Source: Bacillota bacterium (GTDB taxonomy: Bacteria; Bacillota; Clostridia; Tissierellales; Sedimentibacteraceae). From it: a stretch of DNA of 64,000 nucleotides. The notes under the pieces are model-generated. The model saw only the letters and a list, made by a program, of their open reading frames with translations. It had not been told where the DNA came from and did not search any database. Every line of letters begins with the position of its first letter. The first letter of the stretch is position 1. This document shows positions 27,651-35,975 of the stretch, piece by piece. Location: the NCBI GenBank assembly GCA_023386345.1, contig JAEWJT010000020.1:248001-312000 (forward strand), given 5' to 3'. The position numbers were made by a program, and so were the translations under genes.

Positions 27651-27703
27651 AAAGTGCTGTTATTCTGCTAAAATTTTAGCTTTACAACAGTACTTTTTGT
27701 TTT
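27651..27703 (+). terminator. Terminator closing the hcp-island operon
   Basis: AAAGTGCTGTT (27651-27661) pairs with AACAGTACTT (27686-27695), with an inner CTAAAATTTTAG hairpin and then TTTTTGTTTTC. Nearly the same element stands at 33958. Confidence 0.8.
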
Positions 27704-27757
27704 CATATAAAAGTCAAATAATATAAAGGCTTGTATTTGTAAATGGAAAATCTTTGT

Positions 27758-27786
27758 TTGATAAACTTTAAAATAAGTAGTATAAT
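27758..27786 (+). promoter_or_regulatory. Repeated promoter cassette, copy A
   Basis: TTGATA (27758-27763), 17 bases, TATAAT (27781-27786). The spacer and flanks are nearly identical to copies at 34044 and 56550. It drives the creatininase-like/M42 peptidase genes. Confidence 0.8.
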
Positions 27787-27828
27787 ATTTAAAGTAACTT
27801 TATTTATAGAACAGCAAATAATAGCACA

Positions 27829-27862
27829 ATCCTGCTTATAGAGCAAGATTATGCTATTTTAG
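27829..27862 (+). other. Leader hairpin downstream of promoter copy A
   Basis: AATAGCACAATC pairs with GATTATGCTATT (G-U pair included), followed by TTTAG. It lies in the 5' leader of the creatininase-like gene and may be an attenuator or a weak terminator. Confidence 0.5.
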
Positions 27863-27908
27863 AACAATGTATTCGTCAGAGGACGGAATAATAAATGGAG
27901 GAACAGCA

Positions 27909-28667
27909 ATGAGATTATCTAATATAACTTGGCCAAAAGCAGAAAAGTATTTTAAGGAAAATGACATGGTATTGGTGTCCATAGGAAGTATTGAGTGCCA
28001 CGGCAGACATTTGCCTTTAGGTACAGATACATTAATACCGGATAAGTTAGTAGAGCTAATTGAGAAGAAAAGTAATATATTAATAGCTCCGACTATACCC
28101 TACGGTGCTTGCCAGTCCTTGGAGGATTATCCCGGAACTATAAATATAGATAATGAAGTTTTATATCAATTTTTATATTCTGTAATTGATAATCTATACA
28201 GGCATGGTGCAAGAAAGATTTTAGTGCTGAATGGGCATGGGGGAAATATTAAAGTTATAGAAAGAATTGGTCTTGCCTTTGAGAAAAAAGGCACTATGGT
28301 CGTTATGCTTAACTGGTGGCTTATGGCATGGGATATGAATCCTGCTTGGAAGGGCGGACATGGCGGCGGAGAAGAAACGGCAGGCATAATGGGAGTAGAT
28401 CCTTTGCTAGTAGATACAAGCGAAATAGGTGGACCTTTAGAGTTAAAAAATATCAATGATAATCTTGTAGCAACAGGATTTAGAACTATCCGCTTTAAAG
28501 GTGTTGAATTTGAAGTTCTTAGAAATACGCCTAATGTCACTGAAAATGGCTGGATAGGTCCTGATCATCCTAATACAGCCACAGTAGAATGGGGAAATGA
28601 AATGCTTCAAACAACAGCAGATTACATAGTAGATCTTATAGAAGAATTGAAAACAGTTGAACTGTAA
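27909..28667 (+). CDS. Creatininase-family amidohydrolase
   Basis: 252 residues from ATG 27909 (GGAGGAA upstream; the frame's earlier ATG at 27867 lacks a site). Metal-binding motifs of the family are present: SIECHGRHLPLGTDT, VLNGHGGN, and the GHGGGEETAGIMG loop with its Glu. The family includes creatinine amidohydrolase and amidases acting on small cyclic or formyl amides (for example MftE and FAPy deformylase). It is followed after 13 bases by an M42 peptidase gene, so the pair probably handles a peptide-like or amide substrate. Confidence 0.88.
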   Translation: MRLSNITWPKAEKYFKENDMVLVSIGSIECHGRHLPLGTDTLIPDKLVELIEKKSNILIAPTIPYGACQSLEDYPGTINIDNEVLYQFLYSVIDNLYRHGARKILVLNGHGGNIKVIERIGLAFEKKGTMVVMLNWWLMAWDMNPAWKGGHGGGEETAGIMGVDPLLVDTSEIGGPLELKNINDNLVATGFRTIRFKGVEFEVLRNTPNVTENGWIGPDHPNTATVEWGNEMLQTTADYIVDLIEELKTVEL

Positions 28668-28680
28668 TAAGGAGTGTAAA

Positions 28681-29757
28681 ATGGATAAAAAAAATACTTT
28701 ACAAATGATTGCAGATATTTCCAATGCTAACGGAGTTTCTGGATTTGAAGATTTAGTGGTTGACACAATACGCGAATATAGTCGAGGTCTTGGTACTATA
28801 AAGGAAGATAGTCTTCGCAATTTATATATATACAGAAAAGAAAACAAAGGTAACAGAATAACAGTACAGCTTGATGCCCATAGCGATGAGGTGGGATTTA
28901 TGGTTCAGGCAATAAGACCAAACGGTACACTGCAAATTATTCCAATTGGCGGATGGGTAAGCAGCAACATTCCTGCACACAGAATGTGGGTAAGAAATGC
29001 TGAAGGCAATTATATTTTAGGAATTACCGCAAGCAAGCCGCCTCATTTTATGACAGAATCAGAAAGAAAAGCCTCTCTTGATATAAATGATATCACAGTT
29101 GATGTTGGTGCAGTATCAAAAGAGGAAGCTATCAATAAATTTAAAATAAGAATTGGCGAACCTGTATCACCTGATGTTACCTTTGAGTATTTAGATGAGC
29201 ATGATTTGATGATTGGCAAAAGCTTTGACTGCCGTTTGGGATGTGCATCTATAATAAGTACATTAAAAGAACTTGAAGGTCAGGAATTGAATGTAGATGT
29301 TGTTGGAGCAGCTGCTTCCCAAGAAGAAGTTGGAGTTAGGGGTGCTACTTTGACAGTAAATGTAATTAAACCTGATATTGCTATTGTGTTTGAAGGATGC
29401 CCTGCTGATGATACATGCGTTCCGGCATATGAAGTGCAAACAGCAATTAAAAGAGGACCAATGCTTAGACATATTGACGCCAGAATGATAACAAATCCTC
29501 GTTATCAAAGATATGCTTTGGATTTATGCAAAGAACTTAATATTCCTGTGCAGGAATCTGTTCGTAAATCAGGCTCAACTAATGGTGCTGCCATTCATTT
29601 GTCTAACAAAGGTGTTCCGACAATAGTTATAGGCATACCTGTTCGTTATGCACATACCCACTATGGAATATCTTCATACGAAGACTATGTAAATGGAATA
29701 AAATTAGCTTGTGAAATATTAAAGAGATTGGATGAAAATATAGTAAAAAGCTTTTAA
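28681..29757 (+). CDS. M42-family metallo-aminopeptidase
   Basis: 358 residues from ATG 28681 with AAGGAG upstream. Zinc-binding and catalytic residues of the M42 family are visible: LDAHSDEVGFMV, FDCRLGC, SQEEVGVRGA (Glu-Glu pair), FEGCPADD, and the last His in the YAHTHYGIS segment. These enzymes form dodecameric shells and trim peptides in the cytoplasm. It is second gene of an operon with the creatininase-like gene. Confidence 0.9.
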   Translation: MDKKNTLQMIADISNANGVSGFEDLVVDTIREYSRGLGTIKEDSLRNLYIYRKENKGNRITVQLDAHSDEVGFMVQAIRPNGTLQIIPIGGWVSSNIPAHRMWVRNAEGNYILGITASKPPHFMTESERKASLDINDITVDVGAVSKEEAINKFKIRIGEPVSPDVTFEYLDEHDLMIGKSFDCRLGCASIISTLKELEGQELNVDVVGAAASQEEVGVRGATLTVNVIKPDIAIVFEGCPADDTCVPAYEVQTAIKRGPMLRHIDARMITNPRYQRYALDLCKELNIPVQESVRKSGSTNGAAIHLSNKGVPTIVIGIPVRYAHTHYGISSYEDYVNGIKLACEILKRLDENIVKSF

Positions 29758-29767
29758 TGATAAGTAG

Positions 29768-29863
29768 GAATGGAGTGAACAAGGTAACTTGCTTCGCAAT
29801 GAGGGTATTCCTCTAAAAAATGAAACCTATGTTGATTTAAGGAAATGTCAATGGGACTGCTGA
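29768..29863 (+). pseudogene. 3'-terminal fragment of an alkyltransferase-like gene
   Basis: These 96 bases match the end of the intact gene at 35094-35189 with about nine mismatches by eye. They encode EWSEQGNLLRNEGIPL...KCQWDC and the same TGA stop. An in-frame TAG lies just upstream and no start or N-terminal half is present. It directly follows the M42 peptidase stop, marking an old duplication or recombination breakpoint. Confidence 0.85.
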
Positions 29864-29928
29864 CAGTTAGAGTAGAAGGCAATGACTGTGTTGTATCATA
29901 GTAAAATATTTTAAAATGAGGTGAGATT

Positions 29929-30291
29929 ATGCAAGATATTACGATTGAATTTGGCCGAATTAAGCTAAATGTGAAGTCAATTGAAATTGGAGATGATTTA
30001 TGTGTTATAATTTCTGGCGGAGACAGTCTGCATATTGGATGCGTAACACTTAGCACTCCAAGACCTAGTTTATCTAATAAGAGCATAATAAGTTCTACTA
30101 CATCTGTATTAAATAGAATCAGTCATAAGGATGACGAAGTTGCTAGATATGTTTCTGAAGAACTATCCTCAAAATTAAATAAGCATGTTGCTGTTATTTG
30201 CGGTATTCATGTAGATAACATTACCGAAGCTGAGATAAAAGAGCTTATGGGAAGTTTAAATGATATAATATCAAGTATTGTTGTTAATTAG
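29929..30291 (+). CDS. LpdD-like prenylated-flavin chaperone family protein
   Basis: 120 residues. The pattern GGDSLHIGCVTLSTPRPSL, HKDDEVAR, and VICGIHVDNITEAEI matches the small subunit D of gallate/hydroxyarylic acid decarboxylases (LpdD), thought to help flavin maturation. GAGGTGAG precedes the ATG. No UbiD-type decarboxylase lies nearby, so it acts alone or with a distant partner; other members of this family may have different roles. Confidence 0.7.
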   Translation: MQDITIEFGRIKLNVKSIEIGDDLCVIISGGDSLHIGCVTLSTPRPSLSNKSIISSTTSVLNRISHKDDEVARYVSEELSSKLNKHVAVICGIHVDNITEAEIKELMGSLNDIISSIVVN

Positions 30292-30349
30292 TATTTGGAA
30301 AATATAACAAGAGTGAATACACAAGATTATTTAATAGCCTATTAATATT

Positions 30350-30400
30350 AAAATAGCGATAAATTGTTGCACTTACAACAATTTATCGCTATTTTTAAAC
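30350..30400 (+). terminator. Strong intrinsic terminator
   Basis: A 20-base perfect stem (30350-30369 with 30376-30395; AAAATAGCGATAAATTGTTG) and loop CACTTA. Its 3' arm ends in TTTT and only one further T follows before AAAC, so the U-run is short. Confidence 0.85.
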
Positions 30401-30519
30401 CTTATATGCTACAATCTAAAAGAAGCTTATCTCCAAAAAAAGGTTGTATATATTAGCTGCAATCCGAAACACTAACAAGAGACCTAAAATATAATATTCA
30501 AAAAGGAGCTGATATAATT

Positions 30520-31440
30520 ATGAAGCAATTTGGTGTGATGGTTGGATTAGATAAAAAGGATGCTTTTGAGGGTTGGTTTACTAAAATTGATGATCAGGAA
30601 AGCGGGTTAATGCTTTCAATTATCTGGGGATATTCGACTCACCAAAATACAAAGCATGCTTTTATCCAGTTTCAAGATAGCTTAAAACACAAAACTACAT
30701 ACATTACCTACCCAATAGATGAGCTGAAGTGGAAAACAGATCCTTTTGTACTTCAAATCGGTAAGAATGAGCTATCTCAAAAGGGCATACTCTTGAACTT
30801 TGTAATGAATGGTGTCTCAGTGCAAGGTGAATTTTATTTCAGCAATTTCACCCCTATCAAACAATCTATTCTAAAACCCAACATAATGGGATGGCTTACA
30901 TTTTTTCCTAATGAGTGCAACCATTCAATTATCAGTATGAATCATAAAGTTACAGGGAATATTCAAATTGGAAATCAATCATGGAAAATCCTGAATGCAG
31001 ACGGTTACATTGAAAAAGATTGGGGTACTAGTTTTCCAAAAGAATACGTTTGGGTTCAAGCTAATGACTGGAAGAAGTGTTCTGTGGTATTCAGTTATGC
31101 TACCGTACCCTTTCTTGGTAAACATGCAAAAGGATTTTTCCTTATTCTTCATCATGATGGAAAAGAATATCGTTTTACCAGTATTGAAGGTAGCAAATTA
31201 ACTGATTTCAATGTTTTAAAAGATTCATTTAATGCAGCTATCGAAAAAAAGGGGATTAGTTTAAAACTAAAGGCAAAACAATTCAATCCTGTAACCTTGG
31301 CCTCTCCGAAAGATGGAGAGATGAAATCTCACATAAAAGAATCTTTAGATGGTACGATTGATCTCACCCTTGAAATAAAGAACCAGACACCGATCATACT
31401 ATCCAGTAAGAGGGCTTCCGTCGATGTACATTTTTATTAA
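30520..31440 (+). CDS. Tocopherol cyclase-like beta-barrel protein
   Basis: 306 residues. The segment ADGYIEKDWGTSFPKEYVWVQAND (about 160-185) is the hallmark of the tocopherol-cyclase-like/lipocalin-type family, and the body is beta-rich throughout. No signal peptide. In plants the family cyclises prenylquinols; in Firmicutes the substrate is unknown and a lipid-binding role is possible. AAAGGAG lies 12 bases before the ATG, a long spacing. Confidence 0.72.
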   Translation: MKQFGVMVGLDKKDAFEGWFTKIDDQESGLMLSIIWGYSTHQNTKHAFIQFQDSLKHKTTYITYPIDELKWKTDPFVLQIGKNELSQKGILLNFVMNGVSVQGEFYFSNFTPIKQSILKPNIMGWLTFFPNECNHSIISMNHKVTGNIQIGNQSWKILNADGYIEKDWGTSFPKEYVWVQANDWKKCSVVFSYATVPFLGKHAKGFFLILHHDGKEYRFTSIEGSKLTDFNVLKDSFNAAIEKKGISLKLKAKQFNPVTLASPKDGEMKSHIKESLDGTIDLTLEIKNQTPIILSSKRASVDVHFY

Positions 31441-31442
31441 AA

Positions 31443-31682
31443 CACAAAAATGGACTTGGAAGCAAGGCAGAATCAATAATTAAAAAAATGATAAGTATGA
31501 ATACCTATGAAGTTGATGCTGTTAGTGGAGCAACAGCTTCGAGTGAGGTTATTAAAAGTGCTGTAAGTGATGCTTTTTATGAAGAGATTACATATAAGCA
31601 GTTTTTCTTTCTAATAAGTATGTTTTCATTTGAAGAAGCACCGACATTAAGTGAATTAACTGATTCAATTGTCCTGTTTTAG
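31443..31682 (+). pseudogene. Remnant of an FMN-binding domain protein
   Basis: The open frame from 31443 reads NGLGSKAESIIKKM then YEVDAVSGATASSEVIKSAV, which is the conserved end of FMN-binding domains, where the SGAT Thr carries covalent FMN. The N-terminal part and any signal sequence are missing, there is no ribosome site at its ATG codons, and the last 30 residues do not fit the family. It begins 3 bases past the tocopherol-cyclase-like stop. Confidence 0.72.
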
Positions 31683-31719
31683 ATAAATACAGAGACTGTA
31701 AATTGATGTAAATTACAAT

Positions 31720-31763
31720 AAATAGTGGCAAATTGTTAAGGAAATAATAATTTGCCACTATTT
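31720..31763. terminator. Bidirectional terminator
   Basis: AAATAGTGGCAAATT (31720-31734) pairs with AATTTGCCACTATTT (31749-31763), between convergent units; similar stem core to 12242. Confidence 0.8.
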
Positions 31764-31767
31764 TAAT

Positions 31768-32451
31768 TTATAAAATACAATCTAAAAAAGCATATTCCTT
31801 ATCTCGAAGTATTTCTCCGAATTTAACATCTATCTTATTCTTAAATATAGGACCGTCAATTACTATAGTGTGAAATTCTCCAGCTTCTCCACAACTGTCA
31901 ATTCCTCGATTTTCTAAAATTTCTATATATTCAAGGCTTAATTCTTTTCCTAAATCTTCAATTTCCATTCCCATAGACAAATTAACCGTTACAATAACAC
32001 ATTTAAAGCCTGCTTTCACAAACTCTGTGACTACTTCTCGATGATTTGTCCCTCTTAATGGCAAGGCTAAGTCAAGCCCTACTTTTTTTGTAACAATATC
32101 ATGCCAGCAATCTTTATCCGGAACATCTAAATCACCAGCAACTAAGACCTCTGCACCCATAGCTTTTGTTTTTTCTAAGAGTTTAATAAATTTGCTTTCA
32201 TAATCATTCCAGCTTGCGGCATCTAAAAATACAGGTAAGCTAATGGAAGATGCTTGCTCCTTTATAATTTTTTCAGTAAGTCTATGCGACCTTGAATGAG
32301 CACCATGTTCATCCATCATTACTATTAGTGCAACTGCTTCACCGACTGTCATAGCCTTGTATAAAGCAAAAGTACTATCCTTTCCACCGCTGAATGAAGC
32401 AACAAATTTCTTGCCGACAGCTCCATTTCTCCATAAAATGCTATTATCCAT
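31768..32451 (-). CDS. Dph6-like ATP pyrophosphatase (diphthine-ammonia ligase family)
   Basis: 227 residues from the ATG at 32451 (GGAGG 9 bases upstream; the frame extends seven codons further). The N-terminal PP-loop is FSGGKDSTFAL (about 18-28), and the family's C-terminal EAGEFHTIV motif is near 195. Archaeal and eukaryotic members complete diphthamide on elongation factor 2. Bacteria lack that pathway, so here the enzyme must amidate or adenylate another, unknown substrate. Alone on its strand. Confidence 0.82.
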   Translation of the reverse strand: MDNSILWRNGAVGKKFVASFSGGKDSTFALYKAMTVGEAVALIVMMDEHGAHSRSHRLTEKIIKEQASSISLPVFLDAASWNDYESKFIKLLEKTKAMGAEVLVAGDLDVPDKDCWHDIVTKKVGLDLALPLRGTNHREVVTEFVKAGFKCVIVTVNLSMGMEIEDLGKELSLEYIEILENRGIDSCGEAGEFHTIVIDGPIFKNKIDVKFGEILRDKEYAFLDCIL

Positions 32452-32772
32452 ATATTCATGCCTCCATTGCACAAAAAGCTCTGTTTTTTAAAAGATATAA
32501 GACATTCTTTTATGAGTTCAGTGCATATCTTCTTATTACTTATCATTTCTTTAAATTTTAAATTCAATAAAGTGGTATTTCATAATATTATACAATTCCT
32601 AAGACTTATTTACAAGCTTATTGTAACTATCTACAGTCAAAATAATTTTAAAAAATATAAATGAAAAATAATGGTGTTAAATAACGGCAAATATCCATAC
32701 CAAATTCCAGTCGCTTGTCTATTGTTGAAATTACTAATGTTAAATAAAATAAAAAAATTTTTAAAAAAAGTA

Positions 32773-32811
32773 TTGACAAGCGCAATTAAATTGTGTACAA
32801 TTAAAATATAA
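32773..32811 (+). promoter_or_regulatory. Promoter overlapped by an OhrR-type operator
   Basis: TTGACA (32773-32778), 17 bases, TACAAT (32796-32801). The region 32781-32811 holds CGCAATTAAATTGTG followed by TACAATTAAAATATA, closely resembling the OhrR double operator of Bacillus subtilis (two TACAATTAAATTGTA units). A further GCAATTAAATAG lies near 32820. It fits repression of the GPx and ohrR genes by OhrR. The rest of the 439-base gap 32452-32890 is AT-rich without a visible gene. Confidence 0.8.
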
Positions 32812-32890
32812 AAGTTGCAAGCAATTAAATAGTGCAAAATATAAAATTGATATACAATAATAATTATAATAGAAAGGTTAGGTATTAAAA

Positions 32891-33439
32891 ATGAAAAAAG
32901 TTTATGATTTCGAGGTTTTAGCAATAGACGGAAAGAAAGTATCATTGGAGGAATATAGAGGAAAGGTAATGCTGATTATCAATTCAGCAACTAAATGTGG
33001 CTTTACACCTCAATATGATGAGTTACAAAAGCTATATGAAAAATATAGCGATAAAGATTTTGTTATTTTAGATTTCCCATGCAATCAATTTAACAACCAA
33101 GCCCCAGGCAGCAATGAGGAAATTGTCAGCTTCTGTGAAATGAATTTTGGAGTTACATTTCCAATCTTTTCAAAAATAGATGTAAATGGAGATAATGCAG
33201 ATCCATTATATAATTTCCTTAAATCAGAAAAAGGCTTTGAGGGTTTTAATCCAGAGCATCCAATAGCAGCAAAATTAGAAAGCATACTAGAAAAAGCAAT
33301 TCCATTTTTTAGAAAAACTCCAGATATAAAATGGAATTTTACAAAGTTCTTGATTGATAGAGAAGGCAATGTTGTAAGAAGATTTGAGCCAACTCATAAT
33401 ATGACTGATGTAGAAGAAAAAGTAAAAGAACTGCTATAA
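32891..33439 (+). CDS. Glutathione peroxidase-family thiol peroxidase (Cys type)
   Basis: 182 residues with the catalytic NSATKCGFTPQY (Cys at the position of selenocysteine in animal enzymes), LDFPCNQF with the resolving Cys of thioredoxin-dependent members, and WNFTKFLI. It probably reduces organic hydroperoxides using thioredoxin. AGAAAGG precedes the ATG. It is followed after 65 bases by ohrR and has an OhrR-like operator upstream, so it seems to take the place Ohr normally has. Confidence 0.93.
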   Translation: MKKVYDFEVLAIDGKKVSLEEYRGKVMLIINSATKCGFTPQYDELQKLYEKYSDKDFVILDFPCNQFNNQAPGSNEEIVSFCEMNFGVTFPIFSKIDVNGDNADPLYNFLKSEKGFEGFNPEHPIAAKLESILEKAIPFFRKTPDIKWNFTKFLIDREGNVVRRFEPTHNMTDVEEKVKELL

Positions 33440-33504
33440 TTAATAAAAATGCAGAAAATATAAATAATTTTAATTATACAAATTTTAAAAGGGGTGATAA
33501 CATC

Positions 33505-33942
33505 ATGGAGATAAATGATAAATACGACATTTTAAAGCTAGAGAATCAACTGTGCTTTCCGCTGTATGCCTGTGCAAAGGAAATAGTCAGACAATATAAA
33601 CCTATTTTAGATGAATTTGATTTAACATACACCCAATATATAACGATGATGGTTATGTGGGAAAGAAAAGAGTTAAATGTAAAGGAATTAGGAGAGCACA
33701 TTTATTTAGACTCTGGAACATTAACACCCGTATTAAAAAAACTTGAGACAAAAGGCTATATAAAAAGGAACCGTTCCAAGAATGACGAAAGAAATCTTTT
33801 AGTTGTATTAACCGAAAAAGGAGAAAATCTTAGAGAACAGGCTTTAAGAATTCCAGCTCAGGTAGCTCAATGTATCAATTTAGAAGTAGAGGAGATTTAT
33901 TCACTCCGTAAGCTATTGAATAAAATGTTAAATAATAATTAA
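33505..33942 (+). CDS. ohrR: Organic hydroperoxide sensor OhrR (MarR family)
   Basis: 145 residues. It carries the OhrR signature LENQLCFPLYACAKEI with the reactive Cys17 (Cys15 in B. subtilis), followed by LTYTQYITMMVMWE, LDSGTLTPVLKKLE and the wing RSKNDERNLLVVLT. A second Cys at 23 could allow a disulfide mechanism. AAAGGGGTG precedes the ATG. Oxidation of Cys17 should release the operator at 32781 and raise GPx expression. Confidence 0.92.
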   Translation: MEINDKYDILKLENQLCFPLYACAKEIVRQYKPILDEFDLTYTQYITMMVMWERKELNVKELGEHIYLDSGTLTPVLKKLETKGYIKRNRSKNDERNLLVVLTEKGENLREQALRIPAQVAQCINLEVEEIYSLRKLLNKMLNNN

Positions 33943-33957
33943 AAACAAGATAATTTT

Positions 33958-34008
33958 AAGGTACTGTTGCTCTGCTAAAATTTTAGCTTTGCAGCAGTAC
34001 TTTTTTAT
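33958..34008 (+). terminator. Terminator after ohrR, homologous to the one at 27651
   Basis: AAGGTACTGTTGC pairs with GCAGCAGTACTTT around CTAAAATTTTAG, followed by TTTTTATTT. The inner sequence is shared with 27651-27703. Confidence 0.83.
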
Positions 34009-34043
34009 TTAACAAGCACTTTTTCTTAATAGGAAATATTTAT

Positions 34044-34072
34044 TTGATAAATTTTAAAATAAATAGTATAAT
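34044..34072 (+). promoter_or_regulatory. Repeated promoter cassette, copy B
   Basis: TTGATA (34044-34049), 17 bases, TATAAT (34067-34072), continuing into ATTGATTTATTTAACGATTA, which is shared with copy C. It drives the acetyltransferase at 34212. Confidence 0.8.
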
Positions 34073-34211
34073 ATGTAAAATTGATTTATTTAACGATTAG
34101 ACTGACATATGAATAAAATCTTTCTATTAGATTAATCCGATACAAACAGAAATAATGTACAACAATGCAATCGTATCTGAAGAACACCTATTATAAAAGA
34201 GGGGAAATCAA

Positions 34212-34724
34212 ATGGATAAAATAATTAAGACCGATCGATTAGAAATCAAGCCATTTCAAGATATCGATCAAAAAGCGATGATTGAGCTGTTAACAAATAA
34301 TGTAATTAAGAAGAGTTTTATGATACCTGATTTTAAAACAGAAGAAGAAGCTATCAATATGTTTAAGAAGCTTCAAGGATTTTCTTACTCTGATAATCAC
34401 TTTGAACGTGGCATTTATTTGAACCATCAGTTAATAGGGTTTGTCAATGATGTGGAGATTGATGATAGCGTAATTGAATTAGGGTATGTTATTCATCCTA
34501 ATTTCCATAATAAGGGGTATGCCACTGAGATGTTAAAGGCAGTCATAAATGATCTGTTTAGTAAAGGGTTTAATCAGATAATAACAGGGGCATTTGATGA
34601 TAATTTAGCAAGTATTAATGTAATGCGTAAATGTGGTATGTCAAAGATTTCAAAAGAAGATGACATTAGCTATCATGGAGTATTACATCATTGTCATTAT
34701 TATGCAGTTTTTAAAGAAGCATAA
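34212..34724 (+). CDS. GNAT-family N-acetyltransferase (RimJ/RimL type)
   Basis: 170 residues. It starts with TDRLEIKPF, typical of the RimJ-like branch, and has the acetyl-CoA loop GYVIHPNFHNKGYATEML (about 96-113) and the SINVMRKCGM helix. AGAGGGG precedes the ATG. The substrate (protein N-terminus or small amine) is unknown. Confidence 0.9.
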   Translation: MDKIIKTDRLEIKPFQDIDQKAMIELLTNNVIKKSFMIPDFKTEEEAINMFKKLQGFSYSDNHFERGIYLNHQLIGFVNDVEIDDSVIELGYVIHPNFHNKGYATEMLKAVINDLFSKGFNQIITGAFDDNLASINVMRKCGMSKISKEDDISYHGVLHHCHYYAVFKEA

Positions 34725-34880
34725 TAAGAATAAGTGTTTATTAATACTTTGACCATTATACCATACACAAAAACTTCCAATTTGGAAAATGATGCTAGAA
34801 TTAAATAAGTGAAAAAATTTTTAAAATACACATGTTTCCGAATGATGTGAAAAGGCATATAAGGAAGATATGGAGGTACT

Positions 34881-35189
34881 ATGAAGCGAGTTTTAGAAGA
34901 AAATTTGATTTATGAAATTCTTTCTGTTGTAGAGGAAATTCCTGAGGGTAGCGTTGCTACATACGGACAAATCGCAAGGTTAATCGGTAGAGATAAAAAT
35001 GCAAGACTTGTTGGAAAAGTCCTTAGCAGGTCAGAATATTACGGAGAATATCCTTGCCATAGAGTAGTTAATCACGCCGGTAGACTGGCACCAGGATGGA
35101 TTGAACAAGGTGACTTGCTTCGCAATGAGGGTGTTCCTCTGAAAGATGAAACCCATGTTGATTTAAAAAAATGTCAATGGGACTGCTGA
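34881..35189 (+). CDS. Methylated-DNA alkyltransferase-like protein
   Basis: 102 residues, only the DNA-binding C-terminal domain of Ogt/MGMT. The core reads EIPEGSVATYGQIARLIG, the RLVGKVLSR helix, and YPCHRVV with the acceptor Cys retained (true ATL proteins have Trp or Ala). It therefore could be an active short alkyltransferase or a damage flag for excision repair. GGAGGT precedes the ATG. A 3' fragment of a relative lies at 29768. Confidence 0.88.
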   Translation: MKRVLEENLIYEILSVVEEIPEGSVATYGQIARLIGRDKNARLVGKVLSRSEYYGEYPCHRVVNHAGRLAPGWIEQGDLLRNEGVPLKDETHVDLKKCQWDC

Positions 35190-35237
35190 AGTAGGAGTAG
35201 GCTTAGATAGTTTATTTATATGTAAAGGGGTGTATTT

Positions 35238-35861
35238 ATGAACTTAACTTTTGATGAAATTACAAAAATAATAGAATTATCGTTTGCGATAATTGGGCTA
35301 TTACTCGTTGTATTTGGGTGGATTATTCCTCATAAACAATCCATAAAGTCTGCAAATCAACAACAAGAATTTGAAAAAAAGCTACTGTGTGCTCAATGGG
35401 AAAAAGAATTATTAGATAATCAAATTTCAAAATTTTATGGTCCCATTGCTGAGCTTTTAAGGGAGCAAGACTTAAGGACATCGTTGATTGCATACCAATT
35501 AGGTAGGAAGGTTATATTCCAAAATGAGCAAGGAAAAATTTCTGATTTGCCTGAAAATGAGCAAAAGATATGGAGACATTTTATTGATACATATAGCATT
35601 CCAATTCAAGCAAGGATATTAGAGATAATTCAAAATAACCAGCATCTAATATATAAATCAGAAATACCGGAATGTTTTAAGCCGTATATGGAATATGTTT
35701 TAGGATGGGAACTACTCGACAATCAGAAAAGAAACGGTGTTCCAAATCATTATGAATATTATTATTCCTATAATTATCCGTTAAATTTTAATCATTATAT
35801 AGAAAGAACACTAACTATTTTATTAAAAAGACAAGAAGAAATTATGGAAATTTGTTCTTGA
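35238..35861 (+). CDS. Hypothetical protein with one N-terminal membrane helix
   Basis: 207 residues. A helix near 12-32 (SFAIIGLLLVVFGWIIP) is followed by a charged cytoplasmic helical domain, with FYGPIAELLREQD and a C-terminal Tyr-rich stretch (NHYEYYYSYNYPLNFNHY). AAGGGG lies 9 bases before the ATG. I do not recognise the family, though similar single-helix proteins are common in accessory regions. Confidence 0.75.
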   Translation: MNLTFDEITKIIELSFAIIGLLLVVFGWIIPHKQSIKSANQQQEFEKKLLCAQWEKELLDNQISKFYGPIAELLREQDLRTSLIAYQLGRKVIFQNEQGKISDLPENEQKIWRHFIDTYSIPIQARILEIIQNNQHLIYKSEIPECFKPYMEYVLGWELLDNQKRNGVPNHYEYYYSYNYPLNFNHYIERTLTILLKRQEEIMEICS

Positions 35862-35975
35862 GATACACTTATAAAGACTCAAACTTAAGATAAAATTACA
35901 TAATTTAATAGTTAGATGTCAAATTATAAGTATAATGCAAATATGACAAAATTTGAATTTGAAAGGAGAGGCACT

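Noticed and set aside
27829..27862. Leader hairpin before the creatininase-like gene considered as a T-box or known riboswitch
   Set aside because: Too short, and no T-box or aptamer consensus is present; kept only as an unassigned hairpin.
32458..32664. Open frames in the gap before the GPx gene
   Set aside because: AT-rich low-complexity translations (many F, I, L, N, K), no ribosome site.
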